Source of the DNA: Phytopythium helicoides | Taxonomy: Eukaryota > Oomycota > Peronosporomycetes > Pythiales > Pythiaceae | Assembly: GCA_024867545.1 (NCBI GenBank) | Contig: JANFNE010000034.1 | Location: 310,001 to 374,000, forward strand | DNA length: 64,000 nt | Direction of reading: 5' to 3' | Part shown: positions 22,352 to 32,785 of the stretch, in pieces | Numbering within the stretch: position 1 is the first letter of the stretch | How the letters are laid out: the number at the start of each line of letters is the position of its first letter | Notes under the pieces: model-generated | Told to the model about the DNA's origin: nothing | The model's input: the letters and a program-made list of their open reading frames with translations, nothing else | The model's database searches: none | Made by a program: the position numbers and the translations under genes

Positions 22352-22516
22352 CTCGCGGGGTCCCCACGTAGCTCAAAGAGCAAGTGCAAAAGTCATACAA
22401 CGAAAGAGCTGAAGGTCGAACGTATCGTCGTTCTACAAGAGTCACCCAGCAACATATTTGAGGCTCAGCATAATGCCGAGGCTTCCAGTCGTGTTCTATC
22501 GGGCTCAACACAGTCT

Positions 22517-24943
22517 ATGGTTGAAAGGGTACTCACGACAGATAACGGTGCGATCAGCAGCACCAGTAACAAGATAAGCAACTCTAAACCACTACAGCTC
22601 CGGGCAAGTGCCCTTGGCAACCATTTGGCACACGCCAATGGTTGCTCGACTCATTTAGCAAGTGCTGATGAGAGAGTCCACGGCGACTCAGACGCCGAGG
22701 CAAGTGCCTCCGGCAGCCAACTGGCAAGTGCCACTGATAGCCTAACGCGTTTAGCAAGTGCTGAGGAGAACGCACAACCACGACGGGTGGTTCGTGGGAA
22801 ATGTGGTCGTACCAACATGGATCACAATTGTCAAGCCCAATTATCATCTCCCGGAGTCGTTCTAGCTTCGGCAAGGCGAACAACGGCCAGCAAGCTCACT
22901 GCAGACACAACAGAGGAATATACTCGTCTGTTGCGGGGCAATCTGGAAGCTACAATGAGAGCCCAGAAGGCTCTGTGGGAGTTCTACACAGTACGAGCCA
23001 CGCATTCTCTAGCAGAGGCATTCTCAAAAGTCGATGTCTTAGTACCAGAGGAGTCACCGCATTCAGAACTGCGGGGTGGAAAATCAGTCTTCTTGCTCGA
23101 TCGAGCCAAGCAACACACGTTTAGTACCTTCATTCGCCGCTCCAGGATGGCACTACCCGAGTTTGTAAGGCTGCTGAGGGGTGAGACACCAACAGACCCA
23201 CGTCCGAATAAAGCTCTGGAAATCCCTTCATGGTTACCGTGCTGGAGGTCGTATCGCTATCGGGACGTATGGGAAGGCATTGTTCGGGAAGGCGTACGCC
23301 CGCGATGGAAAAAGCCTTTTCAATACCAGAACGAACGCCCGAAAAACCATGGATCTGCCCTTCGAGCGTTGAATATTATAGTGAAGAATATCCGAAAAGG
23401 CCAAGATTTGAACCAGTATTTGGTCCTGGACATCGATCTTCTAGATGTTCTTGAAGGTGTGACGTGCAGTCCATTCGGTGCAGTACAAAAAGGTCAATTG
23501 GATATCGATGTGGAGGCTAGGGTCATACACGACTTATCGTTTCCTCCAGGAGGATCAGTAAACGATCACACCGCTGAAACCGCGAAAGTGCAAGTCTCGT
23601 ATGATGGTGCTCAGGCTATAGCCCAGCGAATCCTGGAGTGTCGCTCTTCTTATCCCGGCAGAGCCACCAAGATGATGACTGGTGATGTTCATGGTGCTTT
23701 CCGGCATGTTCCATTACACGCGGACCATGTTGGCCGATTTGCAGGCTCGTTTCCAGAGTTAGGAGTGCTTGTAATTGACTTGGCGTGCCCGTTTGGGTGG
23801 ACAGAATCTCCGGCCTGTTATTGGGTTGCAGGGTGCGCGATCAATCATGTCTATTCAAACACAGCTCCTTCATGGCCCCTTCAACCATTAGCCGCAGTTC
23901 AATGTTTTGACGGGAAGGTATGGTGCGACGATCATGTTCCTGTCGAAGTTGACGTAGGTACCCGGCTGATGGAGGCCGATTTAGCCCTGCGTAGAGCAAT
24001 GACTACAATCTTAGGTCCTGCTGCTTGCAACGAAGAAAAATTTTCCAGCTGGTTCACGGAGGGCAAGGCATTAGGTTTGATCTGGAACACGTCCAGCCGC
24101 ACAGTATCAATTCCTTCAGACAAAGTTGAAAAGGCCCGCACAAGAATTCGCTCAATGTTGGCCAGGCGCAACACAACACGCAACGAGTTACAAAAACTTC
24201 TGGGCAGCCTTCGACATGTCACCACATGTGTACGAGCCGCGGCGCCGTTTTTCCAACGCGTATCATCGCTACTACGAAGCGCACCGCGTTTTGGCGGGGT
24301 TGCAATCACGCCAGGTTGCCGGGACGATTTACACTGGTTTGAAGCAATAATTCAACTTGCCCAGCTACAATCTATCCCATTAGTGCGTTTCACAGCAAGT
24401 CAAGGCCCCACTATTCATATTTACATGGACGCAAGTGATTATGGATTGTGCGCGCTCTTTCCAGCCACAAGAGAATATTTGCAAGTCAAATTCACTGCTG
24501 CAGAACACGATGCTATCCGAGACACATCCGATACAAGCTTTGGGATCAACATTCGCGAATTAATGAGTGCGGTGTTTGCAAGCATTGTGTGGGGAGAACA
24601 GTGGGAGCCATCCTCGCACGGACACCAGCACCACGTCAGGTTCTGGATAGATAACATGTCTGCAGTAGCGTGGAATAACCGCCAATTCACGCCAAACCCT
24701 CATGGTCAGCTATTACTCCGCCTCCTGGCGCTGCAAGAAGTTCGTCACAATTTCTATTCATCGGCAGCGCACATTGCGGGTGCTACCAATACCATGGCGG
24801 ACGCTGGCAGCCGGGTGTGGCAGTGTCGAGAATTGGCTAACAAATTTGCTAACATGTCGCGTGGATGGACACAGGCGGAGGTCCCAAACAGGTTCAGGAA
24901 TCTCTCGCAGTTATGGGAACATTGTTACGTCGCGCAGCTGTAG
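22517..24943 (+). CDS. Retrotransposon ORF2, reverse transcriptase and RNase H
   Basis: 808 residues. The first roughly 130 contain degenerate repeats with LASA motifs. The reverse transcriptase shows VIHDLSFPPGG, motif A (GDVHGAF, catalytic Asp about 390), motif B (CPFGWTESPA) and motif C as WCDD (Asp 471 and 472) in place of YxDD. The RNase H domain follows with the full acidic set: IYMDAS (Asp about 638), NIRELMSA (Glu), FWIDNMSAVAW (Asp) and NTMADAGSR (Asp). It copies element RNA to DNA and removes the RNA strand. Integrase, protease and methyltransferase domains are absent, as expected for an element that integrates by tyrosine recombinase. The last 79 nt overlap ORF3 in another frame. 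Confidence 0.93.
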   Translation: MVERVLTTDNGAISSTSNKISNSKPLQLRASALGNHLAHANGCSTHLASADERVHGDSDAEASASGSQLASATDSLTRLASAEENAQPRRVVRGKCGRTNMDHNCQAQLSSPGVVLASARRTTASKLTADTTEEYTRLLRGNLEATMRAQKALWEFYTVRATHSLAEAFSKVDVLVPEESPHSELRGGKSVFLLDRAKQHTFSTFIRRSRMALPEFVRLLRGETPTDPRPNKALEIPSWLPCWRSYRYRDVWEGIVREGVRPRWKKPFQYQNERPKNHGSALRALNIIVKNIRKGQDLNQYLVLDIDLLDVLEGVTCSPFGAVQKGQLDIDVEARVIHDLSFPPGGSVNDHTAETAKVQVSYDGAQAIAQRILECRSSYPGRATKMMTGDVHGAFRHVPLHADHVGRFAGSFPELGVLVIDLACPFGWTESPACYWVAGCAINHVYSNTAPSWPLQPLAAVQCFDGKVWCDDHVPVEVDVGTRLMEADLALRRAMTTILGPAACNEEKFSSWFTEGKALGLIWNTSSRTVSIPSDKVEKARTRIRSMLARRNTTRNELQKLLGSLRHVTTCVRAAAPFFQRVSSLLRSAPRFGGVAITPGCRDDLHWFEAIIQLAQLQSIPLVRFTASQGPTIHIYMDASDYGLCALFPATREYLQVKFTAAEHDAIRDTSDTSFGINIRELMSAVFASIVWGEQWEPSSHGHQHHVRFWIDNMSAVAWNNRQFTPNPHGQLLLRLLALQEVRHNFYSSAAHIAGATNTMADAGSRVWQCRELANKFANMSRGWTQAEVPNRFRNLSQLWEHCYVAQL

Positions 24944-25905
24944 CCGACGCTACTCGTGCTCATTATCGTCGAGCTTGGCAACAGTGGACCACTTGGTGCA
25001 AATTTATGGAGTGCGAACCATGGTTGTCCAGAACTGCTGTGAGTCACAACACCTCTCAGCTTGGAGCATTCGCTGTTTACCTCTGGAAGTTCGGGATGAA
25101 CCAAAAGTCAGTAGGTAACACTCACTCTACGATCCGCGGCAAGCTAGCTGCGGTTGCGTGGTACCACCGGAACTTTTTGGGATTCGAACCTGCATTTGAT
25201 ACCAGTCACGAGCTGTTACTTCGAGGAATTCGTCGTATGTCAGACCCAGTAACAAAGCAGCAACCGCTGACTACCCACCTGCTGCTCGCCATTCATGCCA
25301 GCTTGGACCTCGGCTCGCCGCGAAATCAGCTTCTGTGGGGTGGTTTACTGCTTGGCTACTTTTTCCTGCTTAGGCGATCAGAATATCTGCAGATCGACGG
25401 AAAACATCATGATTACATATTGCAATTGGGTGACATCTCCTTCCGATCAAAGAATGAGCAGTCTTGTCCACCTCGCAAAGCCCACGTGGTTGGCATCCTG
25501 TTGAGGGGCGCCAAAAACAACCAATTCGGACGGCAAGAGCATCGATTCCATCATAAGTCCGGCCACGAAATTCTGTGTCCAATCAAAGCCGCTCGATGGA
25601 TTCTCAAAGGAGCGTCAGCATTCGGTACAATTCGCAGTGCGCCAGCACTCTCCACTGGAAGTTCCAGTGTTATTTCTGCTCGAGAAGTGTCAATGCTGAT
25701 TAAGGATGCTGCTAGAAGATTGGGTTTAAACCCTGACCGTTTTTCAACTCATTCAGTTCGAATTGGTGGAGCCACTGCATTGCTGAACGCGGGGGCAGAT
25801 CGCCTCATAATCAAACTACTGGGCCGCTGGCTCTCCAACTCTTTCGAAGACTACCCAGTACTCTCCTCAGCTGGTACAGCTAACCTGTCGAGGCTGATGT
25901 GCTAA
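24865..25905 (+). CDS. Retrotransposon ORF3, tyrosine recombinase
   Basis: 346 residues from an ATG inside the end of ORF2, in the -1 frame relative to it. The catalytic residues of tyrosine recombinases are present in order: Arg in LLRRSEYL (170 or 171), HSVR (His 296, Arg 299), Trp in GRW (322) and the nucleophile Tyr 330 in FEDYPV. It would recombine a circular DNA copy into the genome without making target-site duplications, which fits the junctions seen here. Expression could be by its own ATG, reinitiation or -1 frameshifting; the sequence does not decide. No sign of damage. Confidence 0.93.
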   Translation: MDTGGGPKQVQESLAVMGTLLRRAAVADATRAHYRRAWQQWTTWCKFMECEPWLSRTAVSHNTSQLGAFAVYLWKFGMNQKSVGNTHSTIRGKLAAVAWYHRNFLGFEPAFDTSHELLLRGIRRMSDPVTKQQPLTTHLLLAIHASLDLGSPRNQLLWGGLLLGYFFLLRRSEYLQIDGKHHDYILQLGDISFRSKNEQSCPPRKAHVVGILLRGAKNNQFGRQEHRFHHKSGHEILCPIKAARWILKGASAFGTIRSAPALSTGSSSVISAREVSMLIKDAARRLGLNPDRFSTHSVRIGGATALLNAGADRLIIKLLGRWLSNSFEDYPVLSSAGTANLSRLMC

Positions 25906-25949
25906 GGTCTGCGTCATCAGGCCATGACATCGCGAAATCAAGTGTGGGG

Positions 25950-26016
25950 CCGCCTCGCCACGCCCTAATGACGCAATACAATGCGAGGTTTTCCCCCACG
26001 CAGTGATAGTTGGAAA
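25950..26016 (+). repeat. Split direct repeat B1
   Basis: 67 nt identical to B2 at 26127-26193, directly abutting A2. The B1/A2 junction reads GTTGGAAATGGATT, which should be the joint of the circular intermediate. Confidence 0.93.
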
Positions 26017-26126
26017 TGGATTATTTCCTGGCAGTGGTTTCGAAGGGCCACGAAGGAAATTGCCGTTTCCAACCAACGGAGTAGAAGTAGGAACAGTCAT
26101 ATTAGATTTTGCTCGCAAGAGCAAAC
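26017..26126 (+). repeat. Split direct repeat A2
   Basis: 110 nt, an exact copy of the left-end repeat including its internal hairpin. Confidence 0.93.
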
Positions 26127-26193
26127 CCGCCTCGCCACGCCCTAATGACGCAATACAATGCGAGGTTTTCCCCCACGCAGTGATAGTTGGAAA
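26127..26193 (+). repeat. Split direct repeat B2 (right end)
   Basis: 67-nt exact copy of B1. After it the spacer sequence of the array resumes with ATGAATATGG. Confidence 0.93.
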
Positions 26194-28126
26194 ATGAATA
26201 TGGGAAAAGAGGAAAGAGGAAAAAACAGAGGAAAAAAAGAGAAAAGAGAGAAAAAAAGCAAACGCACCTGACAGATCACATCCACCTCGGCGCGTTTCCT
26301 TTTCGATCGACTCGCCTTGAGCTGCAAACACACCATCCATTCGTTCATTCGTCCATTCATCCATTCATGCCGTGTAGAGAGAGGCAAACAATGAGCGGGA
26401 GTGGTGAGGTGGTTTCTTCTTGGATAGATATGTGGAAACGTGGAAACCACTTCGAGCCGTAGGAAGAAAACACAAAAAAAAAACAACAACAACAACAAAA
26501 GAGATAGTACCTGCAGCACTCCTGCACCACACCTGCACCACACACCAACATATTCAGATACCCATGGGTTAGTGATGGGGTCGACAGACTGCAGACTGCA
26601 GACTGGCGCAACGAGAACCGAACCTGTCGTGAGCCGACGTGAACGCACGCTCAGAACTCGGTGCAGCGTAACGAGTCGCGGCACGGCGTGGCGTGGTGCG
26701 GAACGCCTGAGTGCGGCTTGCCAGTAGACAGCTGAGCTTGGGGGGATCGGGGGATCGATGTATTGGGGAATCGAGGATCGGGGGATCAAGGATCGAGGAT
26801 CGGCGGATCTCACGCCTTCTCTTCGCGTCCAGAGTCTCCAGATGCGTCACCTCGTCGTTGCTCGACGGCTCCGTGGACTCTGTAGCACCATACTGCACCT
26901 CACCGTGCCGCACCACACCACACCACACCGCACCGCTCTACCTTTCCTTGGCTTGTTACTTCCTTGACTGCCTCGACCCTCTTCCACTCTCGTTCCACTG
27001 CGTACTCCACCACATCGACTCGCTGCACCACCACAACGCGCCCCCCACACACGGCGCGCACTCACAGGCACACGCACAGCGCCCGCACACACACGCACAG
27101 CGCCTGGTGTCCTCCCCGCGCCTCCAGTCTCCGCGCTTCCGTCCCCGGCGCTACCGGTAGCTGCGCTTCCCTCCCTGGTCCCTGCTGCAGCCTGCAGCGC
27201 ACACCTCACTCATCTACCAGACCTCACAAACACTCACTCCCTCGCTCACTCCCTCACACATCTCCCACAGCTCACGCGAGCGCCGGTGCCGTACAACTGG
27301 TACTGCCAACGCCAGCGCATCGCCGTCCTTTCTCGCAATGCAACGCCAGCTTTGCCGCAGCATCGAGTCGACACGATACGACGTCCAACACCCGAGCGAA
27401 TTGGCTGTTGGAAATCAGGTCGCGTGACGTATACGACCGTCCAGTGTCGACGCCAGCCAGAGTGGTACGGAATCCCGCAGTAGATCTTTGGAAGGTTGCA
27501 GTTTGCAGTAGGCAGGCAGGATTGCTTGGTCGAGGAGGGTCCGGATCCCCTGAGCACGAACGAGGCTCTCTCACTTCTGGATTGTCCTGGCGGGGGCCCA
27601 CACGCGTCCTGCACGCAGTCAATAGAGAAGGCAGCCACATGTCATCACCTCCCAGCTCTTCCAGTGACATCCTGTGTGAGTACCAGTCAGCAAGTCGGCA
27701 AGTCGGCAAGTCGGCTAGTCAGCTAGTCAGCTGCACTCTACCCTCCTCCACCTCCATCACATCGCTCGATCGCACGTGGTTCACACCCACGCACAAGGGT
27801 TCTTCTGATCGCAGGGGTCGTCAAGCAACGGAGCACGACTCATGGGATGCAAGGGATGGGACTGCATGAGACAAAGGAGTCAGCGGTGGACCAATTTGCA
27901 CACGAACAGCAGGCGACGCGACCATCGAGCTGAGTCCGGTGGTCATGTTGAAGTTGAAGGCAAGGGAGGCGACCAGCGCTGCGAGGCTGCTACCGTATGC
28001 GAGCTGGCGATGTGGTCCGCGCCATCCATCAAGCAGCGCGTGCCGTTTTTTCAAACCAAGAGGAGAAGTGACCGGTCTCGACCACATACAAAAAGCAAGA
28101 CGCCGTGGCCGCCGGCCGTATAGTTC

Positions 28127-28142
28127 CTTCACTTGCGATTTC
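28127..28142 (+). promoter_or_regulatory. Initiator core promoter of A6
   Basis: Same 16-nt initiator block as A1, 116 nt before the A6 ATG. Confidence 0.6.
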
Positions 28143-28242
28143 GGCGCGAAGCCCAGAATCGCCTCCGAGCCTCGCCTCCGACCAGCGCGTCCGACTCGCC
28201 TCCCACGAGCTCCCGCGCCGCCACACCCGACGGCACACCACC

Positions 28243-29595
28243 ATGAGCGTCTCCCTCTGCCTCCCGACGCTCTTCTCGCTCGCCCTCGCGCTCTCCGCGC
28301 TGCTCTACGCGCTCGGCACGACGCTTTTGTTCGCGGCCGCCGCCGTCTACGCCACGGCCGTCGCCAAGCGCCGCAGCGAGAGCCACAAGGAGACCGACAA
28401 CGCCGCCAAGCGACAGAGCACGCCAGGCACCGCCTCCGACGTCTCGGAACACTCGGAAGACTCCGCACGCGCCAGCCAGGACGCCGCTCAAGCCGACTTG
28501 GACTTGGACTTCTACTATAACAGCGAGAACGCGCGCGAGTTCGAGTTCGAGTTCGAGTTCGAGCGCCTGGCGCACAGCAGTGACGGTGTCTCTCGCTCCC
28601 GTTTCTGCTCCCGCTCCTACTCGAGCCGCGACGGCAGCGACGACGGTGAAGGAGAAAGCGAAGGCGAAGGCGGCTACGAGTCGGACGACTGCGCCAGTTC
28701 CGCCGGGTCCTCCATCGACCACTGGGACCCCATCTTCGACGAATACTACCAAGACGTCGATGCCGCGACTGAACCCGCCGACTTCATGTTCGCCGACGCA
28801 TGTATGCACGGCATCTACGGCTTCTGCCTCTCTTGTGACGGGCCATACTACGCCGACTGCGATGTCGAGGACCTCGACTGCGACGTACAAGATGATGGAG
28901 AGTGCCTCGAGTACATCCACGACGGAGAGTACGAAGAGTACAACCACGACGGAGAGTACGAAGAGTACAACACCGAGACGCAACGCGTACGAAACCTCCT
29001 GTCATATTACGGCGACATGCACGATACGTCCGATGCGGACGCCGTCATCGAGAGCTTTCGCCACAACTTCATGGACGGTCACGACACGGACTACAACGAC
29101 CACTACCGCTACGGCGGCGGCGACCTCGACTACAGCTGTGGCAACTACGGCAGTGTCGCTGCATCCAATGTGTCGTTCGAGCTCGATGAGGTGAAGATCG
29201 TTGGCCCCGACCTCGAGCTTCTGTCTGCGCTCGGACTGGAGCTTCCACATGAGTCCGAGTCCGAGACGAAGCACGTTGGCCCCGACCTCGAGCTTCTATC
29301 TGCACTCGGACTGGAGCTTCCACACGAATCCGAGTCCGAGACGAACCGCGTCGGACCCGACCTCGAGCTTCTCGCTGCACTCGGACTGGACCAAGACTGC
29401 CAAGCTGAGTCCGTCACAACAACCGTGACCTCGAGCTCGCAGCCGTCGGTCGAGACGACCGAGACCGCAAACACCACGACCGCCAAGCGTAATGGCACGA
29501 CCAGCATCCCCAACGCCAGGAAGGTGTCATCGACCAAGCGACCCACGCGCACCAATGCCAACAAGGCGCTCGAGAACCGTCCGCGCTGGCGCTGA
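28243..29595 (+). CDS. Family A repeat-rich acidic protein, copy A6
   Basis: 450 residues. It has three VGPDLELL repeats like A1 and A2, but the GEGESEGEGG variant and DVSEHSEDS shared with A5, so it is a mosaic of the two subgroups. Private changes include QDDGECLEY for QDGGECLEY, and TETANTTTAKRNG for TETSNTTTVKRNG near the C-terminus. It shares VRNLLSYY with A7 (VRDLLSYY elsewhere). Followed by a type II spacer and the broken B2. Confidence 0.75.
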   Translation: MSVSLCLPTLFSLALALSALLYALGTTLLFAAAAVYATAVAKRRSESHKETDNAAKRQSTPGTASDVSEHSEDSARASQDAAQADLDLDFYYNSENAREFEFEFEFERLAHSSDGVSRSRFCSRSYSSRDGSDDGEGESEGEGGYESDDCASSAGSSIDHWDPIFDEYYQDVDAATEPADFMFADACMHGIYGFCLSCDGPYYADCDVEDLDCDVQDDGECLEYIHDGEYEEYNHDGEYEEYNTETQRVRNLLSYYGDMHDTSDADAVIESFRHNFMDGHDTDYNDHYRYGGGDLDYSCGNYGSVAASNVSFELDEVKIVGPDLELLSALGLELPHESESETKHVGPDLELLSALGLELPHESESETNRVGPDLELLAALGLDQDCQAESVTTTVTSSSQPSVETTETANTTTAKRNGTTSIPNARKVSSTKRPTRTNANKALENRPRWR

Positions 29596-32045
29596 TCTCA
29601 AGAAGACACAGCATGATACGACACGACACGACATAACACAGCGTGTTGTCCAGTCTGGTCGTCTGTGGAAGCCAATCGACTGGATGGCTCCACCCTGCCT
29701 GCACTCGCTGGCATCCCGAGTATTTATCATCCATCTATCTATCTAGCAATCTATCTATCTAGCCATCAACTATGAAAAGTACGCACGTACAGCATCGATC
29801 GATTCGATCTGCATGTTCAACACTGATAATCAAACAGCAATACACAAAAACACACAAACAAGCGTAGTGTGAGATCCGAGATCCGAGATCGATTCCGACA
29901 TGACTCGACACGGCATGACATCATGAATGCACACAGCATCACCAAACTTGTTCCCTTCTCGCCGACTCGCTGACTCGCCGACTCGACAATTCGACAACTA
30001 GCCAACGTGCGAGCCTCATCCTTGTTTCTCTCTTGCACACCTGTGCTGTCCAAAGCATCACTCTTCCAACATCAAGCAAGCAAGCATCAAGCAAACAAAC
30101 CGAGACCAGCAAACCGAGACAGCACCATGAATATGGGGGAAGAAGTGCATAGAAAAAGAAATTCATAAAGTGAGGGAAAAAGAAAATGAATATGGGAAAA
30201 GAGGAAAGAGGAAAAAAACAGAGGAAAAAAAGAGAAAAGAGAAAAAAAATACAGCAAACGCACCTGACAGATCACATCAACCTCGGCGCGTTTCCTTTTC
30301 GATCAACTTGCCTTGAGCTGCAAACACACCATTCATTCATCCATTCATTCATTCATCCATTCATGCCGTGTAGAGAGAGAGAGAGGCAAACAATGAGCGA
30401 GAGTGGTGAGGTGGTTTCTTCTTGGATATGTGGAAACGTGGAAACCACTTCGAGCCGTAGGAAGAAAACAACAACAACAACAACAATAACGACAACAACA
30501 ACAAAGAGATAGTACCTGCAGCACTCCTGCACCACACCTGCACCACACCTGCACCACACACCAACATATACAGATACCCATGGGTTAGTGATGGGGTCGA
30601 CAGACTGCAGACTGCAGACTGGCGCAACGAGAACCGAACCTGTCGTGAGCCGACGTAAACGCATGCTCAGGACTCGGTGCAGCGCAACGAGTAGCAGCAT
30701 GGTGTAACAGCTGAGCTCGGGGGGATCGGGGGATCGGGGTATTGGAGGATCGGGGGATCAGGAGATCAAGGATCGAGGATCAGCGGATCTCACGCCTTCT
30801 TTCGCGTCCAGAGTCTCCAGATGCGTCACCTCGTCGTTGCTCGACGGCTCCGTGGACTCTGTCGCACCACACTGCACCTCACCTTGCCGCACCACACCGC
30901 GCCGCACCACACCGCTCTGCTTTGCTTGGCTTGTTGCTTGCTTGACCCGGCGGTCGGACGAGGTCGAAGCTGTCGGAGCTCACGAAGCTGGCGGCTTGGT
31001 GCTCGCGAGAGTCGACAGAGCGCGCGGATACTCGCGCTGCGCTCGGTCAATCGGAAGGCCAGGTGGCGGTGCAGGCCCCCCAGCGGCCACTTCCAGTTCG
31101 CGCCGCCAGCCTTTCCGCTCCATTTTCCCTGAGCTTGGCGATGGGCTGGACCGAGGAGGGAAAGAGACAGTACCGTTGTCAGGGTACACAGGATGTGTGT
31201 GACGTGTGTCAGATTGACACGACCAGAAGGTGCTGCTAAACATCCTCGAGCCGCTCCGATCGTGTCATCGATTGATACGTTCACACGCTTGGCTCGTTAC
31301 GCTCTCTCTGGTATTTAGAGCTGCACCTTACGGATCGATCAGTGCATGGGAGAGCAATCGGCGAGTAGTGGCGGAGGGAAAGAGAGGATTGTCAAACACA
31401 ACAAACAGCAGCAGCAGCAGCAGCAGCAAAACCAAGAGCAAAAGCAACATTCATAGGAAGACCTTCTTGATCCTATCTTCACCACAATCAACATCCACAT
31501 CACGAAAGCATCACACCACTCGAGGTATCCAGTCATTCGAGGCCCGCGTCGGTCCGTTCTACTCTCCCCATAGGGCCACATGTCTTGGACCATCGCGGGC
31601 GCTCTCCTCCACACCTCAGGATCAGCTACGACAGCCTCCCTCCTCCTCAAACCCAACGCAACCCACGCGCGTGTCCATTGGGACCTGCAGAGGCCAAGCT
31701 CCTGCATGCATCCATGTGACGTGGCTTTCCACTTGACGTAGCCATGTGCCGGCCGTATCCGATCCATCGATCTGGTAACGGCGGAAATGGGTACCAATCC
31801 ACTTCAACGACGCAGGATCCGGCCGATCTCGAGCGGCTCGTGACGCGTGCATGGCAGCTCAGCAGCACGAGAGACCCATCGGGCCACCACAGCCATCTCC
31901 AGAGGCGCCTCGGCCGCTCCATGAGCGCGAAATGGCGCTCGGCGCTCATGACTCCCAGGCCACATCGGGCCTTTCCGAGGCTTTTCCTGGAAACCCACCA
32001 CATACAAATGCCAAGTCAACTCGGGTTGCCTTTGCCACCCGAGCC

Positions 32046-32053
32046 CTCACTTT
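32046..32053 (+). promoter_or_regulatory. Initiator of B2
   Basis: CTCACTTT, 90 nt before the B2 ATG, same position as in B1. The promoter is intact although the gene is not. Confidence 0.5.
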
Positions 32054-32135
32054 CCTTCTCGCCGCCAAGAGAGCAAGCCAAGCCTCGTGCGCGCTCGCCC
32101 TCGGTCTCCAGCCTCAGCCTCAGCCTCCAGCCGTC

Positions 32136-32378
32136 ATGAGCGCCACCGCCGTCGTCATCGCCGCCCTCTCGCTCATCGCGCTCGCCTCCCTGCTGGTGCT
32201 CGCCGCCTGCTCGCCACTTCTCGGTGCCATCTCCGTTTGTAGCTCGACGAAAGCTCGTGGTCGCACGAGCTCGAGCGCAAGCAGAAGCGTGAGTTTCAGC
32301 TCCGCCACTATGTGTCGGAAGGCCGTCGTCGATGCAGCACAGGCGATGGTAACAGCGGCAGCGACAACAACAACGACG

Positions 32379-32426
<48 letters not shown>

Positions 32427-32785
32427 TGAACAAGAAGTTCGACCAACTATCCACGTCAGCTGTCACTGCTGCTACGGCTGTCGTCCATTTCAAGCGACGC
32501 GATACGAGGTTCGTTTCCCTCGGTCGCCGACGAGAGGAAGAAGCCTCCAAGGCTACTGCTACGACTGCTGCACCCACCGTCTTTTGCAGTCGCGATACGA
32601 GATTCGTTTCCCTCGGTCGCCGACGAGAGGAAGAAGCCTCGAAGGCTGCTGCTCCCACCGTCTCTCACAACCGTGATATGAGATTCGTCTCCCTAGGCCG
32701 CCGACGAGAGGAAGAAGCCTCCAAGGCTGTTGCTACTGCCAAGACTACCACGGCATCGTCTAGTGTCCGCCCACGGTGGCGCTGA
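32136..32785 (+). pseudogene. Family B copy B2, frameshifted by an internal deletion
   Basis: Aligns with B1 from the ATG through ISVC, then jumps to the sequence coding the SSTKARG/LDESSW region. The bases matching B1 8409-8766 (358 nt, not a multiple of three) are missing. The reading frame therefore changes and ends at 32429 after a Thr run translated from the AAC repeat in the wrong frame. The remaining C-terminal part, with three RFVSLGRRREEEASKA repeats and the RPRWR end, is open in the original B frame from about 32312. The first 30 or so hydrophobic residues could still be made. Confidence 0.85.

Larger units (their letters stand above)
20243..26193 (+). mobile_element. Full-length Ngaro/DIRS-type tyrosine-recombinase retrotransposon
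   Basis: 5,951 nt. The order is A1 repeat, Gag-like ORF, reverse transcriptase/RNase H ORF, tyrosine recombinase ORF, then B1-A2-B2. These split direct repeats are diagnostic of PAT/Ngaro-type YR retrotransposons. No DNA methyltransferase domain is seen after RNase H, which favours Ngaro over DIRS1/PAT. Both repeat pairs are identical and all three ORFs are open, so insertion is recent and the element may be active. Unit 4 shows the empty site: flank ending GAAA, then ATGAATATGG; there is no target-site duplication. Ends are set by assigning AAA to the right terminus; the cut could shift by up to three bases. Confidence 0.93.
17981..27865 (+). repeat. Tandem array unit 5 (type I, interrupted by a retrotransposon)
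   Basis: 9,885 nt, of which 5,951 are the inserted element. Without it the unit is 3,934 nt. The shortfall against unit 4 (118 nt) is mostly the 114-nt shorter A5 gene. The spacer resumes after the element exactly where it left off. Confidence 0.9.

Noticed and set aside
25180..25200. GGATTCGAACC resembling a tRNA T-arm
   Set aside because: It lies inside the recombinase coding sequence and has no acceptor stem or anticodon arm around it.
20243..26193. LTR retrotransposon (Gypsy/Copia)
   Set aside because: There are no terminal LTRs, integrase or protease; the split direct repeats and tyrosine recombinase define a different class.
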